DNA of 64,000 nt from Martinezella rhizogenes (GTDB lineage Bacteria; Pseudomonadota; Alphaproteobacteria; Rhizobiales; Rhizobiaceae), in NCBI GenBank assembly GCA_013322215.1, contig JAAMEZ010000057.1, positions 1 through 64,000 on the forward strand. Reading direction: 5' to 3'. Below the pieces are notes generated by a model that was not told the origin of the DNA, did not search any database, and saw only the letters and a list, made by a program, of their open reading frames with translations. A program made the translations under genes and the position numbers. Numbering within the stretch: the first letter of the stretch is position 1; every line of letters starts with the position of its first letter. This document shows, in pieces, positions 48,482 to 57,901 of this stretch.

Positions 48482-49414
48482 ATGTCCAAGCCACGCAAGC
48501 CCAAGGGCCGCCCGATTTCGGGCTGGCTCATCCTCGACAAGCCGATCGATTTCGGCTCGACCGAGGCCGTTTCCAAGATCAAGTGGCTGTTCAAGGCCCA
48601 GAAGGCCGGCCATGCCGGCACGCTCGATCCGCTCGCCTCCGGCATGCTGCCGATCGCGCTCGGCGACGCCACCAAGACGGTTCCCTACGTCATGGACGGT
48701 CGCAAGATCTACGAATTCACCGTGACCTGGGGCGAGGAACGCGCTTCCGACGACCTCGAGGGCGAAGTGACCGCCACGTCCGACAAGCGTCCGAGCGAAG
48801 AAGATATTCGCGCACTGCTGCCGAACTACACCGGTGTCATCAACCAGATCCCGCCGCAGTTCTCGGCCATCAAGATTGCTGGCGAGCGCGCCTACGATCT
48901 GGCCCGCGAAGGCGAGACGGTCGAGATCCCCTCGCGCGAAGTCGAGATTTTCCGCCTGACGCTGCTCGCCTGCCCGGATGCCAATGCGGCGCATTTCGAA
49001 GTCGAGTGCGGCAAGGGCACCTATGTGCGCGCCCTTGCCCGCGATTTCGGCCGCGATCTCGGCTGTTACGGCCATATTTCCGGGCTGCGCCGCAGCTTCG
49101 TTGCACCCTTCGCCGAAGAGGCGATGGTGCCGCTTGCTGATCTCGTGGCGCTGGAAGAGATCGAAGATGCCGACGAACGGCTGGCAGCGCTTGACGCGCT
49201 GCTGATCGACACGGCGGAAGCCCTGTCTTCGCTGCCGCATCTCGTCATCAGCGATGACCAGGCGCACCGCCTGAAGATGGGTAATCCCATTCTCGTGCGC
49301 GGCCGCGATGCGCCGGTTGCCGAAACCGAGGCCTACGCCACGGCACGCGGCAAGCTGATCGCCATCGGCGAGATCGGCCAGGGCGAATTCCGCCCCAAGC
49401 GCGTGTTCGGCTGA
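48482..49414 (+). CDS. truB: tRNA pseudouridine(55) synthase TruB
   Basis: TruB makes pseudouridine 55 in the T loop of nearly all tRNAs. The 310-aa protein has catalytic Asp49 in GHAGTLDPLASGMLPIALG, the family motifs AYDLAREGETVE and GKGTYVRALARDFGRDLG, and the C-terminal PUA-like region. It is the last gene of the rbfA-truB pair. Confidence 0.96.
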   Translation: MSKPRKPKGRPISGWLILDKPIDFGSTEAVSKIKWLFKAQKAGHAGTLDPLASGMLPIALGDATKTVPYVMDGRKIYEFTVTWGEERASDDLEGEVTATSDKRPSEEDIRALLPNYTGVINQIPPQFSAIKIAGERAYDLAREGETVEIPSREVEIFRLTLLACPDANAAHFEVECGKGTYVRALARDFGRDLGCYGHISGLRRSFVAPFAEEAMVPLADLVALEEIEDADERLAALDALLIDTAEALSSLPHLVISDDQAHRLKMGNPILVRGRDAPVAETEAYATARGKLIAIGEIGQGEFRPKRVFG

Positions 49415-49507
49415 TCCTCGATCAACCGGAAATGGCAGCTATTGCGAGGCAATGGCGATGCGATATGCTCTCCGACGGGCCATGACGGCCCGTTCAAGGG
49501 GGAGAAT

Positions 49508-50359
49508 ATGCGCAGAGCTATCATCGGCATACTGACATTCCTTTCGTTGTTCCTCACAGTCGCAAGCGCGCATTCCGCCGAACGCTGGGCCGGGCTGCCG
49601 CCCCTCCCGCCCATGCCACAGCCGAAGACGAGCGGCATGGCCGATGTCAATGACATCAAGATGTATTACGCCGAATATGGTCAGGGTGACCCCATCCTCT
49701 TCATCCATGGCGGACTGGGGAATGCCGATGTCTGGGGCGCTCAGGTTGCCGATTTCGCCAGGGATCACCTCGTTATCGTTGCCGACAGCCGCGGGCATGG
49801 CCGCTCGACGCGCAGTCAGCAGCCCTTCGGCTACGATCTGATGACTTCGGATTACGTCGCGCTGCTCGACTATCTGAAGATCGGCAAGGTGACGCTGGTC
49901 GGTTGGTCGGATGGCGGCATCATCGGCGTCGACATGGCGATGAAACATCCCGAAAAGCTGACGCGCGTGATCGCGCAAGCCGCCAATGTCACGACCGACG
50001 GTGTCAAACCGGATGTCATGAGCAACAAGACCTTCAACGACTACATCAACGTCGCCGGCGAGTACTACAAGAAGCTGTCGCCGACGCCGAACGAGTATGA
50101 TGCCTTCGTCAACCAGATTTCGCAGATGTGGGCGACGCAGCCGGCATGGACTGCAGCCGACCTTGGAAAGATCACAGTGCCGGTCACGCTTGCCATCGGC
50201 GATCATGACGAGGCGGTCAAGCTCGACCATACGCAGATGATGGCGAAGGAGATTCCGGGAGCCAAGCTCGTCATCCTGAAGGAAGCCAGCCATTTCGCCA
50301 TGCTGCAGGATCCAGAGGGCTACGATGCCATGATCCGGGATGCCATGGCGGGGCGCTGA
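49508..50359 (+). CDS. Exported alpha/beta hydrolase
   Basis: A 283-aa alpha/beta hydrolase with a signal peptide (1-24, IIGILTFLSLFLTVASAHSA). The nucleophile elbow is GWSDGGIIG, the oxyanion region FIHGGLGNADV, the Asp is in IGDHDEAV and the His in EASHFAML. Substrate unknown; it resembles non-haloperoxidase-type esterases. ATG 49508 follows GGGGGAGA. It interrupts the truB-rpsO order on the same strand, with 93 bases from truB. Confidence 0.86.
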   Translation: MRRAIIGILTFLSLFLTVASAHSAERWAGLPPLPPMPQPKTSGMADVNDIKMYYAEYGQGDPILFIHGGLGNADVWGAQVADFARDHLVIVADSRGHGRSTRSQQPFGYDLMTSDYVALLDYLKIGKVTLVGWSDGGIIGVDMAMKHPEKLTRVIAQAANVTTDGVKPDVMSNKTFNDYINVAGEYYKKLSPTPNEYDAFVNQISQMWATQPAWTAADLGKITVPVTLAIGDHDEAVKLDHTQMMAKEIPGAKLVILKEASHFAMLQDPEGYDAMIRDAMAGR

Positions 50360-50511
50360 AACCGCCTCGGGGACAACCCTCTTTCCATTGCCGCTCATTT
50401 GGTTTATAGGCAGCGCCAGCATCAGGCATGCCTGATTGCATTCGCGGCCAATGCTGGACGACATCCCGGCGTTTGGCGACTTCAATCTCCTCTCATAGAA
50501 AGGACCATCCG

Positions 50512-50781
50512 ATGTCGATCACTGCTGAGCGCAAGGCTGCGCTGATCAAGGAATACGCTACCGCTGAAGGCGACACCGGTTCTCCGGAAGTCCAGGTTGC
50601 GATCCTGACCGAGCGCATCAACAACCTCACGGAACACTTCAAGGACCACAAGAAGGACAACCACTCCCGTCGTGGCCTTCTGACGATGGTTTCCAGCCGG
50701 CGCTCGCTTCTTGACTACCTCAAGAAGAAGGACGAAGGCCGTTATACCAAGCTGATCACCAGCCTCGGTATCCGCCGCTAA
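50512..50781 (+). CDS. rpsO: 30S ribosomal protein S15
   Basis: S15 binds the central domain of 16S rRNA early in 30S assembly. The 89-aa protein is of normal length and ends SLGIRR. Family motifs include GDTGSPEVQVAILTERI and HFKDHKKDNHSRRGLL. ATG 50512 follows AAAGGACC. It is followed by a hairpin and then pnp, a pair that is autoregulated in many bacteria. Confidence 0.97.
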   Translation: MSITAERKAALIKEYATAEGDTGSPEVQVAILTERINNLTEHFKDHKKDNHSRRGLLTMVSSRRSLLDYLKKKDEGRYTKLITSLGIRR

Positions 50782-50788
50782 CGGAATT

Positions 50789-50820
50789 TCCGGCGGGCGT
50801 TCACCTGAACGTCCGCCGGA
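50789..50820 (+). other. Hairpin after rpsO, no T tract
   Basis: TCCGGCGGGCGTTCA (50789-50803) pairs with TGAACGTCCGCCGGA (50806-50820), with a two-base loop and one G-T pair. In E. coli an RNase III-cut hairpin in the same rpsO-pnp gap controls pnp autoregulation. This stem is a plausible equivalent; that is inference. Confidence 0.5.
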
Positions 50821-50965
50821 TGCTTATGAAGAGTACGAAATTCTGAGACCAGTTTCCCTCGCGCCTTGTGTCGGTGCGATGCGAAACCATCGGCAGGCCG
50901 GATGGGCCGGTGCTGCCAACAACAACCGTTGACCTGTCATGGGGCAGGATTGCCGGATGCTTTCA

Positions 50966-50986
50966 GCCGAAGCTTCGTGCTTCGGC
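50966..50986 (+). other. Second hairpin in the pnp leader
   Basis: GCCGAAGC (50966-50973) pairs with GCTTCGGC (50979-50986) around TTCGT. It is 121 bases before the pnp start. No gene is supported in the 325-base rpsO-pnp gap; a reading frame open from 50939 is the upstream extension of pnp. Confidence 0.45.
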
Positions 50987-51106
50987 CGATCTTCGAAAGC
51001 CTCTCGTTGTCTTGCCCGTGATGCGTCACATTTCGTGCGGTCGAAGATGTGCCCTGCCGAATTCGTCGGCGACGGCGCCTTTTCCCGCATAATGCAAGGA
51101 CAAGAT

Positions 51107-53245
51107 ATGTTCGATATCCATACCGTCGAAATCGAGTGGGCAGGCCGCCCGCTGAAGCTGGAAACCGGCAAGATCGCCCGCCAGGCCGACGGCGCCGTTG
51201 TCGCCACCTACGGCGAGACCGTGGTGCTTGCGACCGTCGTTTCCGCCAAGGCGCCGAAGCCGGGCCAGGACTTCTTCCCGCTCACCGTCAACTACCAGGA
51301 AAAGACCTACGCAGCCGGCAAGATCCCCGGCGGCTACTTCAAGCGCGAGGGCCGTCCGAGCGAAAACGAAACGCTCGTTTCCCGCCTGATCGACCGCCCG
51401 ATCCGCCCGCTTTTCCCGGAAGGCTACAAGAACGACACGCAGGTCGTCGTGACAGTCATCCAGCATGACCTTGAAAACAACCCTGACATTCTGTCGATGG
51501 TTGCCACTTCCGCAGCGCTCACACTCTCCGGCGTTCCCTTCATGGGCCCGGTCGGCGGCGCTCGCGTCGGCTACATCAACGGCGAGTACGTGCTGAACCC
51601 GCATCTCGACGAGATGGACGAATCGAGCCTCGACCTCGTCGTCGCCGGCACGCAGGACGCCGTTCTGATGGTTGAATCCGAAGCCAAGGAACTGCCTGAA
51701 GACGTCATGCTCGGCGCCGTCATGTTCGGTCATCGCGGCTTCCAGCCTGTCATCGACGCGATCATCAAGCTCGCCGAAGTGGCCGCCAAGGAGCCCCGCG
51801 ATTTCCAGCCGGAAGACTATTCCGAGCTCGAGAAGGAAATGCTCGGCCTTGCCGAAGCCGAACTGCGCGATGCCTACAAGATCACCCAGAAGGCCGATCG
51901 CTACGCTGCCGTCGACGCCGTCAAGGCGAAGGTGAAGGCACACTTCCTGCCCGAGGAAGGCGAAGCCAAGTACACGGCCGAAGAAGTCGGCGCCATCTTC
52001 AAGCATCTGCAGGCCAAGATCGTTCGCTGGAACATCCTCGACACGTCCAGCCGCATCGACGGCCGCGACCTGTCGACCGTTCGCCCGATCGTTTCGGAAG
52101 TCGGCCTTCTGCCGCGCACGCATGGTTCGGCGCTGTTTACCCGCGGTGAAACGCAGGCAATCGTCGTCGCCACGCTCGGCACCGGCGAAGACGAACAGTA
52201 TGTCGACAGCCTGACGGGCATGTACAAGGAGCGCTTCCTGCTCCATTACAACTTCCCCCCTTACTCGGTTGGCGAAACCGGCCGCATGGGTTCCCCGGGT
52301 CGTCGCGAAATCGGTCACGGCAAGCTCGCATGGCGCGCTATCCGCCCGATGCTGCCGACGGCGGAACAGTTCCCCTACACGCTGCGCGTCGTTTCCGAGA
52401 TCACCGAGTCCAACGGCTCGTCTTCGATGGCAACGGTTTGCGGCACCTCGCTCGCTCTGATGGACGCCGGCGTTCCGCTGGCCAAGCCGGTTGCCGGTAT
52501 TGCTATGGGTCTGATCCTGGAAGGCGAGCGTTTCGCCGTTCTCTCCGACATTCTCGGTGACGAAGACCACCTCGGCGACATGGACTTCAAGGTCGCCGGC
52601 ACCGCCGACGGCATCACCTCGCTGCAGATGGACATCAAGATCGCCGGCATCACCGAAGAGATCATGAAGGTCGCTCTCGGCCAGGCACAGGGCGGCCGCG
52701 CCCACATCCTCGGCGAAATGTCCAAGGCAATCACCGAAAGCCGTGGCCAGCTCGGCGAATTCGCACCGCGCATCGAAGTCATGAACATTCCGGTCGACAA
52801 GATCCGCGAAGTCATCGGCTCCGGCGGCAAGGTCATCCGTGAAATCGTCGAAAAGACCGGCGCCAAGATCAACATCGAGGACGACGGCACCGTCAAGATC
52901 GCATCCTCCTCCGGCAAGGAAATCGAAGCGGCCCGCAAGTGGATCCACTCGATCGTCGCCGAGCCGGAAGTCGGCCAGATCTACGAAGGTACGGTTGTCA
53001 AGACCGCCGACTTCGGCGCCTTCGTCAACTTCTTCGGCGCCCGTGACGGCCTCGTCCACATCTCGCAGCTCGCCTCCGAGCGCGTGGCGAAGACCCAGGA
53101 CGTCGTCAAGGAAGGCGACAAGGTCTGGGTCAAGCTGCTCGGCTTCGACGAACGCGGCAAGGTTCGCCTGTCCATGAAGGTCGTCGACCAGGCCACCGGC
53201 CAGGAAATCGCCGCCGACAAGAAGAAGGACGACGCAGCCGAGTAA
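51107..53245 (+). CDS. pnp: Polynucleotide phosphorylase
   Basis: PNPase degrades RNA 3'-5' with phosphate and is a core of the degradosome. The 712-aa protein has two RNase PH domains, an alpha-helical spacer, KH (VIGSGGKVIREIVEKTGAKI) and S1 (YEGTVVKTADFGAFVNFFGARDGLVHISQL) domains. The ATG at 51107 follows AAGGA and begins MFDIHTVEIEWAGRPL, as usual in rhizobia. The frame is open further upstream to 50939, in the pnp leader. It ends with a strong terminator. Confidence 0.98.
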   Translation: MFDIHTVEIEWAGRPLKLETGKIARQADGAVVATYGETVVLATVVSAKAPKPGQDFFPLTVNYQEKTYAAGKIPGGYFKREGRPSENETLVSRLIDRPIRPLFPEGYKNDTQVVVTVIQHDLENNPDILSMVATSAALTLSGVPFMGPVGGARVGYINGEYVLNPHLDEMDESSLDLVVAGTQDAVLMVESEAKELPEDVMLGAVMFGHRGFQPVIDAIIKLAEVAAKEPRDFQPEDYSELEKEMLGLAEAELRDAYKITQKADRYAAVDAVKAKVKAHFLPEEGEAKYTAEEVGAIFKHLQAKIVRWNILDTSSRIDGRDLSTVRPIVSEVGLLPRTHGSALFTRGETQAIVVATLGTGEDEQYVDSLTGMYKERFLLHYNFPPYSVGETGRMGSPGRREIGHGKLAWRAIRPMLPTAEQFPYTLRVVSEITESNGSSSMATVCGTSLALMDAGVPLAKPVAGIAMGLILEGERFAVLSDILGDEDHLGDMDFKVAGTADGITSLQMDIKIAGITEEIMKVALGQAQGGRAHILGEMSKAITESRGQLGEFAPRIEVMNIPVDKIREVIGSGGKVIREIVEKTGAKINIEDDGTVKIASSSGKEIEAARKWIHSIVAEPEVGQIYEGTVVKTADFGAFVNFFGARDGLVHISQLASERVAKTQDVVKEGDKVWVKLLGFDERGKVRLSMKVVDQATGQEIAADKKKDDAAE

Positions 53246-53267
53246 GCTGCGCCTTCATCCAAGTTCC

Positions 53268-53297
53268 GGGGCGCGGGATTTTTCCGCGCCCTTTTTA
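53268..53297 (+). terminator. Terminator of pnp
   Basis: GGGCGCGG (53269-53276) pairs with CCGCGCCC (53284-53291) around a 7-base loop, followed by TTTTT. Confidence 0.9.
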
Positions 53298-53359
53298 TAT
53301 GATCGTCGTCGGCTTCATCCGACGGCCGAAGCCCGTTAGTTTGCCACGAGACCACGCCC

Positions 53360-54376
53360 ATGAGCCGCGATGCCCTGAAGACCCTGTTCCACCCCTTTGC
53401 CTCCGGCACCGTCGAGGCGCCCGGCGAGGGTCAGCGAATCCTGTTTCTCGGCGCCGAGGCGGGCTTTGCGCTGCCGGAGGGGTTTGCCGCCGAGCTTTCC
53501 GCGGTTCAGGGCTTCCGTCCCTTCTATCGCCAGCTGCAGGCGCAACGCATCAATGTGACGCCGGAAATCGAAGGCGAAGGCTATGACGGCGCGCTGGTGC
53601 TTTGCGGCAAGCACAAGGGCGAGAATGAAGGTTACATCGCCGAAGCCCTGGCACGCGTTAAGGAAGGCGGCCTCATCGTCGTTGCGGGCGGCAAGGAAGA
53701 CGGCATCCAGCCGCTGCGCAAGCGCATCGAAGGCTTTGGCCTTACAGTCGAGCATATGCCGAAGTATCACGGCGTTGCCTTCTGGTTTGGACGTCCTGCC
53801 GACATCAAGCCGTTGACGGCCCAGCTTGCAAAGCCGGCGACTGAGGTCGAGGGCCGCTTCATCACGGCGCCCGGCATGTTCTCTCACGACCGGATCGATG
53901 CCGGCTCGGAACTGCTCGCCTCGCGCCTGCCGACCGATTTTGCCGGCGACGCCGCCGATTTCGGCGCCGGCTGGGGCTACCTCTCCGTCGAGCTCGCAAC
54001 GAAGTCGCCGAGGATCGAGCGTATCGACCTCTACGAGGCCCATTACGGCGCTCTGGAGGCCGCACGCGCCAATCTCCTGGCAAACTGCCCGAAAGTCGCC
54101 CAGCGCTTCTTCTGGCACGATCTGGCGAGCGAGCCGGTCAAGGACAAGTACGACCTGATCATCATGAACCCGCCCTTCCACGAGGGCCATGCCGCCGAAC
54201 CTTCGCTCGGCCAGGCGATGATCAAGACCGCCGCTTCGGCGCTGCGCGGCGGCGGGCGCCTGATGCTGGTCGCCAATCGCGGCCTGCCCTACGAGCCGGT
54301 GCTTTCGGAAAACTTCAAGGAGTTCGGCGAGACCTGCCGCAATGCCCGCTATAAGGTGCTCTGGGCCAAGAAGTAA
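53360..54376 (+). CDS. RsmC/RlmG-type rRNA (guanine-N2)-methyltransferase
   Basis: A 338-aa SAM-dependent methyltransferase. The C-terminal half has the SAM site DFGAGWGYLSVELA and the catalytic NPPFHEG motif, which marks N2-guanine methyltransferases of the RsmC/RlmG type. The N-terminal half is a degenerate copy of the fold, as in RsmC. The target (G1207 of 16S in E. coli for RsmC) is a guess. The start ATG is just after GCCC and has no clear ribosome binding site. Confidence 0.87.
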   Translation: MSRDALKTLFHPFASGTVEAPGEGQRILFLGAEAGFALPEGFAAELSAVQGFRPFYRQLQAQRINVTPEIEGEGYDGALVLCGKHKGENEGYIAEALARVKEGGLIVVAGGKEDGIQPLRKRIEGFGLTVEHMPKYHGVAFWFGRPADIKPLTAQLAKPATEVEGRFITAPGMFSHDRIDAGSELLASRLPTDFAGDAADFGAGWGYLSVELATKSPRIERIDLYEAHYGALEAARANLLANCPKVAQRFFWHDLASEPVKDKYDLIIMNPPFHEGHAAEPSLGQAMIKTAASALRGGGRLMLVANRGLPYEPVLSENFKEFGETCRNARYKVLWAKK

Positions 54377-54465
54377 AACCGGGAGTCGCAACGGCTCCGA
54401 CCTCAATTACGCCACCGTCATATCCTCCCTTTCGCTTCACGCATATTCGAAGCCTTGGGGGGATC

Positions 54466-55107
54466 ATGACGCGAATGATGGGCATCACACGCAGGGGCGT
54501 ACTTCAATCCGGACTTCTCGCGCTCGCCTCGGCATTTCCAGGGTTACGCAGCGCCGAGGCGAAGCCGGGCTGGCAAACGGCATTGATCACCGCCGCGCGC
54601 AGTCAGATCGGCGTTACGACGCTTTATGACCCCGCTTATGTCCGCATCGCCTATCCAGGCGGCGACGTGCCGCCCGAGCGTGGCGTCTGCGCCGACGTCA
54701 TCATCCGCGCCTATCGCAGCGCCTTTAGCCTCGACCTGCAGAAACTGCTCCATCTGGATATGAGCACGCATTTCTCCGGCTACCCACAGGCCTGGGGTCT
54801 GAAAAAGCCTGATAGTAACATCGATCATCGGCGTGTTCTCAATCTGGCGGCCTATTTCAGCCGCAGAGGAACAGCGCTACCGATGAGCGACGATGTCAGC
54901 CAATATCAGCCGGGCGATCTCGTCACGCAGCTCCTGCCGGGCAACCTGCCGCATATCCTCATCGTTTCCTCCGGCATGTCGAGCGAAGTTGCAGGCCGTC
55001 CGCTGGTGATCCAGAATATCGGCGCTGGCGCAAAGGAGGACGACACGCTGTTTGCCTACCAGCGGACCGGGCATTTCCGCTTCGCGCCAGAGGCGGCGGT
55101 TCTTTGA
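54466..55107 (+). CDS. DUF1287 domain-containing exported protein
   Basis: A 213-aa protein. The N-terminus has a twin-arginine-like signal (ITRRGVLQSGLLALASAFPG). The DUF1287 domain, related to NlpC/P60-like cysteine peptidases, has Cys in ERGVCADVIIRAYR and His in LPHILIVSSG, plausible catalytic residues. It might be a murein peptidase, but no activity has been shown for the family. A start at ATG 54478 is also possible. Convergent with the GNAT gene. Confidence 0.85.
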   Translation: MTRMMGITRRGVLQSGLLALASAFPGLRSAEAKPGWQTALITAARSQIGVTTLYDPAYVRIAYPGGDVPPERGVCADVIIRAYRSAFSLDLQKLLHLDMSTHFSGYPQAWGLKKPDSNIDHRRVLNLAAYFSRRGTALPMSDDVSQYQPGDLVTQLLPGNLPHILIVSSGMSSEVAGRPLVIQNIGAGAKEDDTLFAYQRTGHFRFAPEAAVL

Positions 55108-55156
55108 GGTCCATCCTCGCAAGATAAATCTTTCGCTGAGCCTTATCGGGTGGAGA

Positions 55157-55735
55157 TCAACGTGCCTGATCCGGCGTTCTTGCGGCCCATTCGTGGCTCA
55201 GCACGGCATAAACATATTCGTCGCCCCAGACGCCATTGAAGCGATCGTTCTCGATGAGATGGGCCTCGCGCCGCAGGCCAAGCCGTTCGACGACACCGAC
55301 GGAACCCGCATTCTTCGCATCCAACCGTGCGAAAATCCGATGAAACCCGAATTTTTCGAAGCCAAGGGTTATGATAGCGGCAGCCGCCTCGGTGGCGTAA
55401 CCCTTGCCCGCATAGGCTGGATTGAACATATAGCCGACCTCGGCCTGCAGAGCCGCCTTGTTTGCAATCTTCAAGCTGACCTGGCCCACCAAGGCATCAT
55501 CCTCGCGCCGCACCACCGCGCAGCGGAGAATATCGCCATCATCAGACAAGCGCGTATTGAAACTCGCGTCAAAACGCTCCCGCATCTCATCTTCCGATGG
55601 AGGATCGCTGTAGAGATAACGATAGATCTCCGGCAGGGAGCGATAAGCGCGATAGGCTTCGAAATCCTCGGGCACAAAGCGGCGGAGGATGACACGGTCG
55701 GTCGATGCGAAGGATTCGGCATCACTGGACGTCAT
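55157..55735 (-). CDS. GNAT family N-acetyltransferase (RimJ/RimL-type)
   Basis: A 192-aa acetyltransferase of the RimJ/RimL type. The acetyl-CoA loop is PAYAGKGYATEAAAAII, with the following FGFHRIFARLDAKNAGSVGVVERLGLRREAHL typical of the subfamily. It may acetylate a ribosomal protein or antibiotic; unknown. The ATG follows AGAGGA. It lies after fabI on the same strand, 78 bases away, and could be in that operon. Confidence 0.88.
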   Translation of the reverse strand: MTSSDAESFASTDRVILRRFVPEDFEAYRAYRSLPEIYRYLYSDPPSEDEMRERFDASFNTRLSDDGDILRCAVVRREDDALVGQVSLKIANKAALQAEVGYMFNPAYAGKGYATEAAAAIITLGFEKFGFHRIFARLDAKNAGSVGVVERLGLRREAHLIENDRFNGVWGDEYVYAVLSHEWAARTPDQAR

Positions 55736-55813
55736 CGGGAATCCTCTGGCAGGATATCCGGAAATTTGGTCCTCCCGGCCAAAGGCCGAGAGAACAATTC
55801 AGATCAGCAGCTT

Positions 55814-56620
55814 TTACTCTGTATCCGCGCTCGACAATGTCTCCAGCGTCGGCATCGAGGTGATGTTGTAGCCGGCATCGACGAAATGGATTTCGCCCGT
55901 GACGCCGGCCGACAGATCCGACAGGAGATAGAGCGAGGAGGAACCGACCTGATCGATGGTGACGGACTTGCGCAGCGGCGCGTTGCGCTGGTTCCACGAG
56001 AGGATGGCGCGAGCATCGGAAATGCCGGCACCGGCCAGCGTGCGGATCGGGCCGGCAGAAACCGCGTTGACGCGAATGCCGCGCGGGCCGTAATCCGCAG
56101 CGAGATAGCGGACGGAAGCCTCGAGCGCGGCCTTGGCGACGCCCATGACGTTGTAGTTCGGGATCACGCGCGTCGAGCCGTTATAGGTCAGCGTCAGCAT
56201 GCTGCCGCCCTCGGTCATCAGATCGGCTGCGCGCTTGGCGATCTCGGTGAAGGAGAAGCAGGAAATCACCATGGTGCGGGTGAAATTCTCCCGCGTGGTG
56301 TTGGCATAGAGCCCCTTCAGCTCGTTCTTGTCGGAAAAGCCGATGGCGTGGACGATGAAGTCCAGCTTGCCCCAGCGCTCCTTGATCGCCGCGAAGACGG
56401 AATCGACCGAAGCCAGATCCTCGACGTCGCACGGCAGAAGGAAGTCCGAGCCGACTTCGGCTGCCAGCGGCTTGACGCGCTTGCCGAGTGCTTCGCCCTG
56501 AAATGTGAAAGCCAGTTCGGCGCCTTCGGCTGCCAGCGCCTTTGAAATACCCCAGGCAATCGAGTGATTGTTTGCGACGCCCATGATGAGGCCGCGCTTA
56601 CCCTGCATAATTCCCGTCAT
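55814..56620 (-). CDS. fabI: Enoyl-[acyl-carrier-protein] reductase (NADH) FabI
   Basis: FabI carries out the last reduction of each fatty-acid elongation cycle. The 268-aa short-chain dehydrogenase has GKRGLIMGVANNHSIAWGI (NADH), and the YxxMxxxK active site YNVMGVAK. ATG 56620 follows AAGG, 4 bases after the fabB stop; the reading frame extends 30 codons into fabB, so I reject the longer start. It ends the fabA-fabB-fabI operon. It is triclosan sensitive by family. Confidence 0.95.
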   Translation of the reverse strand: MTGIMQGKRGLIMGVANNHSIAWGISKALAAEGAELAFTFQGEALGKRVKPLAAEVGSDFLLPCDVEDLASVDSVFAAIKERWGKLDFIVHAIGFSDKNELKGLYANTTRENFTRTMVISCFSFTEIAKRAADLMTEGGSMLTLTYNGSTRVIPNYNVMGVAKAALEASVRYLAADYGPRGIRVNAVSAGPIRTLAGAGISDARAILSWNQRNAPLRKSVTIDQVGSSSLYLLSDLSAGVTGEIHFVDAGYNITSMPTLETLSSADTE

Positions 56621-56624
56621 TGCC

Positions 56625-57848
56625 TTATCCGTTGTAGCGCTGGAATACGAGCGTGGCGTTGGTGCCGCCGAAGCCGAAGGAATTCGAGAGGGCGATATCG
56701 AACTTGGCATTGTCGATACGCTTGCGCACGATCGGCACGCCTTCGAATTCCGGATCGAGTTCGGTGATATGAGCGCTTTCGCCGATGAAACGCTCCTGCA
56801 TCATCAGGATCGAGTAGATCGATTCCTGAACGCCCGCTGCGCCGAGCGAATGGCCCGTCAGCGACTTGGTCGACTGGACCGGCGGGATCTTGTCGCCGAA
56901 GACTTCGCGGATCGCGCCGATTTCCTTGCTGTCGCCCACCGGCGTCGAGGTGCCGTGAGTGTTGATGTAGTCGATATCGCCCTTCACGGTGGCGAGCGCC
57001 TGGCGCATGCAGCGCACGGCACCTTCGCCCGACGGCGCGACCATATCATAGCCATCGGAGGTGGCGCCGTAGCCGACGATCTCGGCATAGATCTTGGCGC
57101 CGCGCGCCTTGGCATGTTCAAGCTCTTCCAGAACCAGCACGCCGGCGCCGCCGGCGATGACGAAGCCGTCACGCTTGGCGTCATAGGCGCGCGAGGCGGT
57201 TTCCGGGTGATTTTCGTTGAAGTCGGAGGACATGGCGCCCATGGCATCGAAGAGGTTCGACATGGTCCAGTCGAGATCTTCGTGGCCGCCGGCAAACATC
57301 ACATCCTGCTTGCCCCACTGGATCATTTCAGCGGCATTGCCGATGCAGTGCGCCGAGGTCGAGCAGGCGGACGAGATGGAGTAGTTGACGCCGTGGATCT
57401 TGAACCAGGTTGCAAGCGTGGCCGAAGCGGTTGACGACATCGACTTCGGCACGGCGAACGGGCCGATGCGCTTCGGGCTGTTGTTCTTGCGGGTGATGTC
57501 GGCCGCCTCGATCAACGTGCGGGTCGACGGGCCGCCGGAGCCCATGATGATGCCGGTGCGCTCGTTGCTGATATCGCCTTCTTCGAGGCCGCTATCGGCG
57601 ATCGCCTGCTTCATGGCGACGTGGTTCCAGGCACCGCCCTGCGACAGGAAGCGCATGGCGCGGCGATCCACCAGGTCGGTCGTATCGATCTTCGGCGCGC
57701 CCCAGACCTGGCACTTGAAGCCATGCTCGGCAAAATCGGGGGAGAAGGAAATGCCGGATTTGGCGTCGCGCAGCGATGCGGTCACCTCTTGAGCATTGTT
57801 TCCAATCGAAGAGACAATACCCAGACCCGTAACAACTACCCGTCTCAT
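56625..57848 (-). CDS. fabB: Beta-ketoacyl-ACP synthase I (FabB)
   Basis: FabB elongates unsaturated acyl-ACPs. The 407-aa thiolase-fold protein has the active-site Cys in SSACSTSAHCIGNA, one catalytic His in THGTSTPVGD and another in GHSLGAAGVQE. It starts MRRVVVTGLGIVSSIGNN. It is downstream of fabA (53 bases) and upstream of fabI (4 bases), the standard rhizobial operon for unsaturated fatty acids. Confidence 0.96.
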   Translation of the reverse strand: MRRVVVTGLGIVSSIGNNAQEVTASLRDAKSGISFSPDFAEHGFKCQVWGAPKIDTTDLVDRRAMRFLSQGGAWNHVAMKQAIADSGLEEGDISNERTGIIMGSGGPSTRTLIEAADITRKNNSPKRIGPFAVPKSMSSTASATLATWFKIHGVNYSISSACSTSAHCIGNAAEMIQWGKQDVMFAGGHEDLDWTMSNLFDAMGAMSSDFNENHPETASRAYDAKRDGFVIAGGAGVLVLEELEHAKARGAKIYAEIVGYGATSDGYDMVAPSGEGAVRCMRQALATVKGDIDYINTHGTSTPVGDSKEIGAIREVFGDKIPPVQSTKSLTGHSLGAAGVQESIYSILMMQERFIGESAHITELDPEFEGVPIVRKRIDNAKFDIALSNSFGFGGTNATLVFQRYNG

Positions 57849-57901
57849 GTCGATGACCTTTTCTAAAACATCTGTCTTTGTGGAGGCGGCGGTGCCGCAG
57901 T

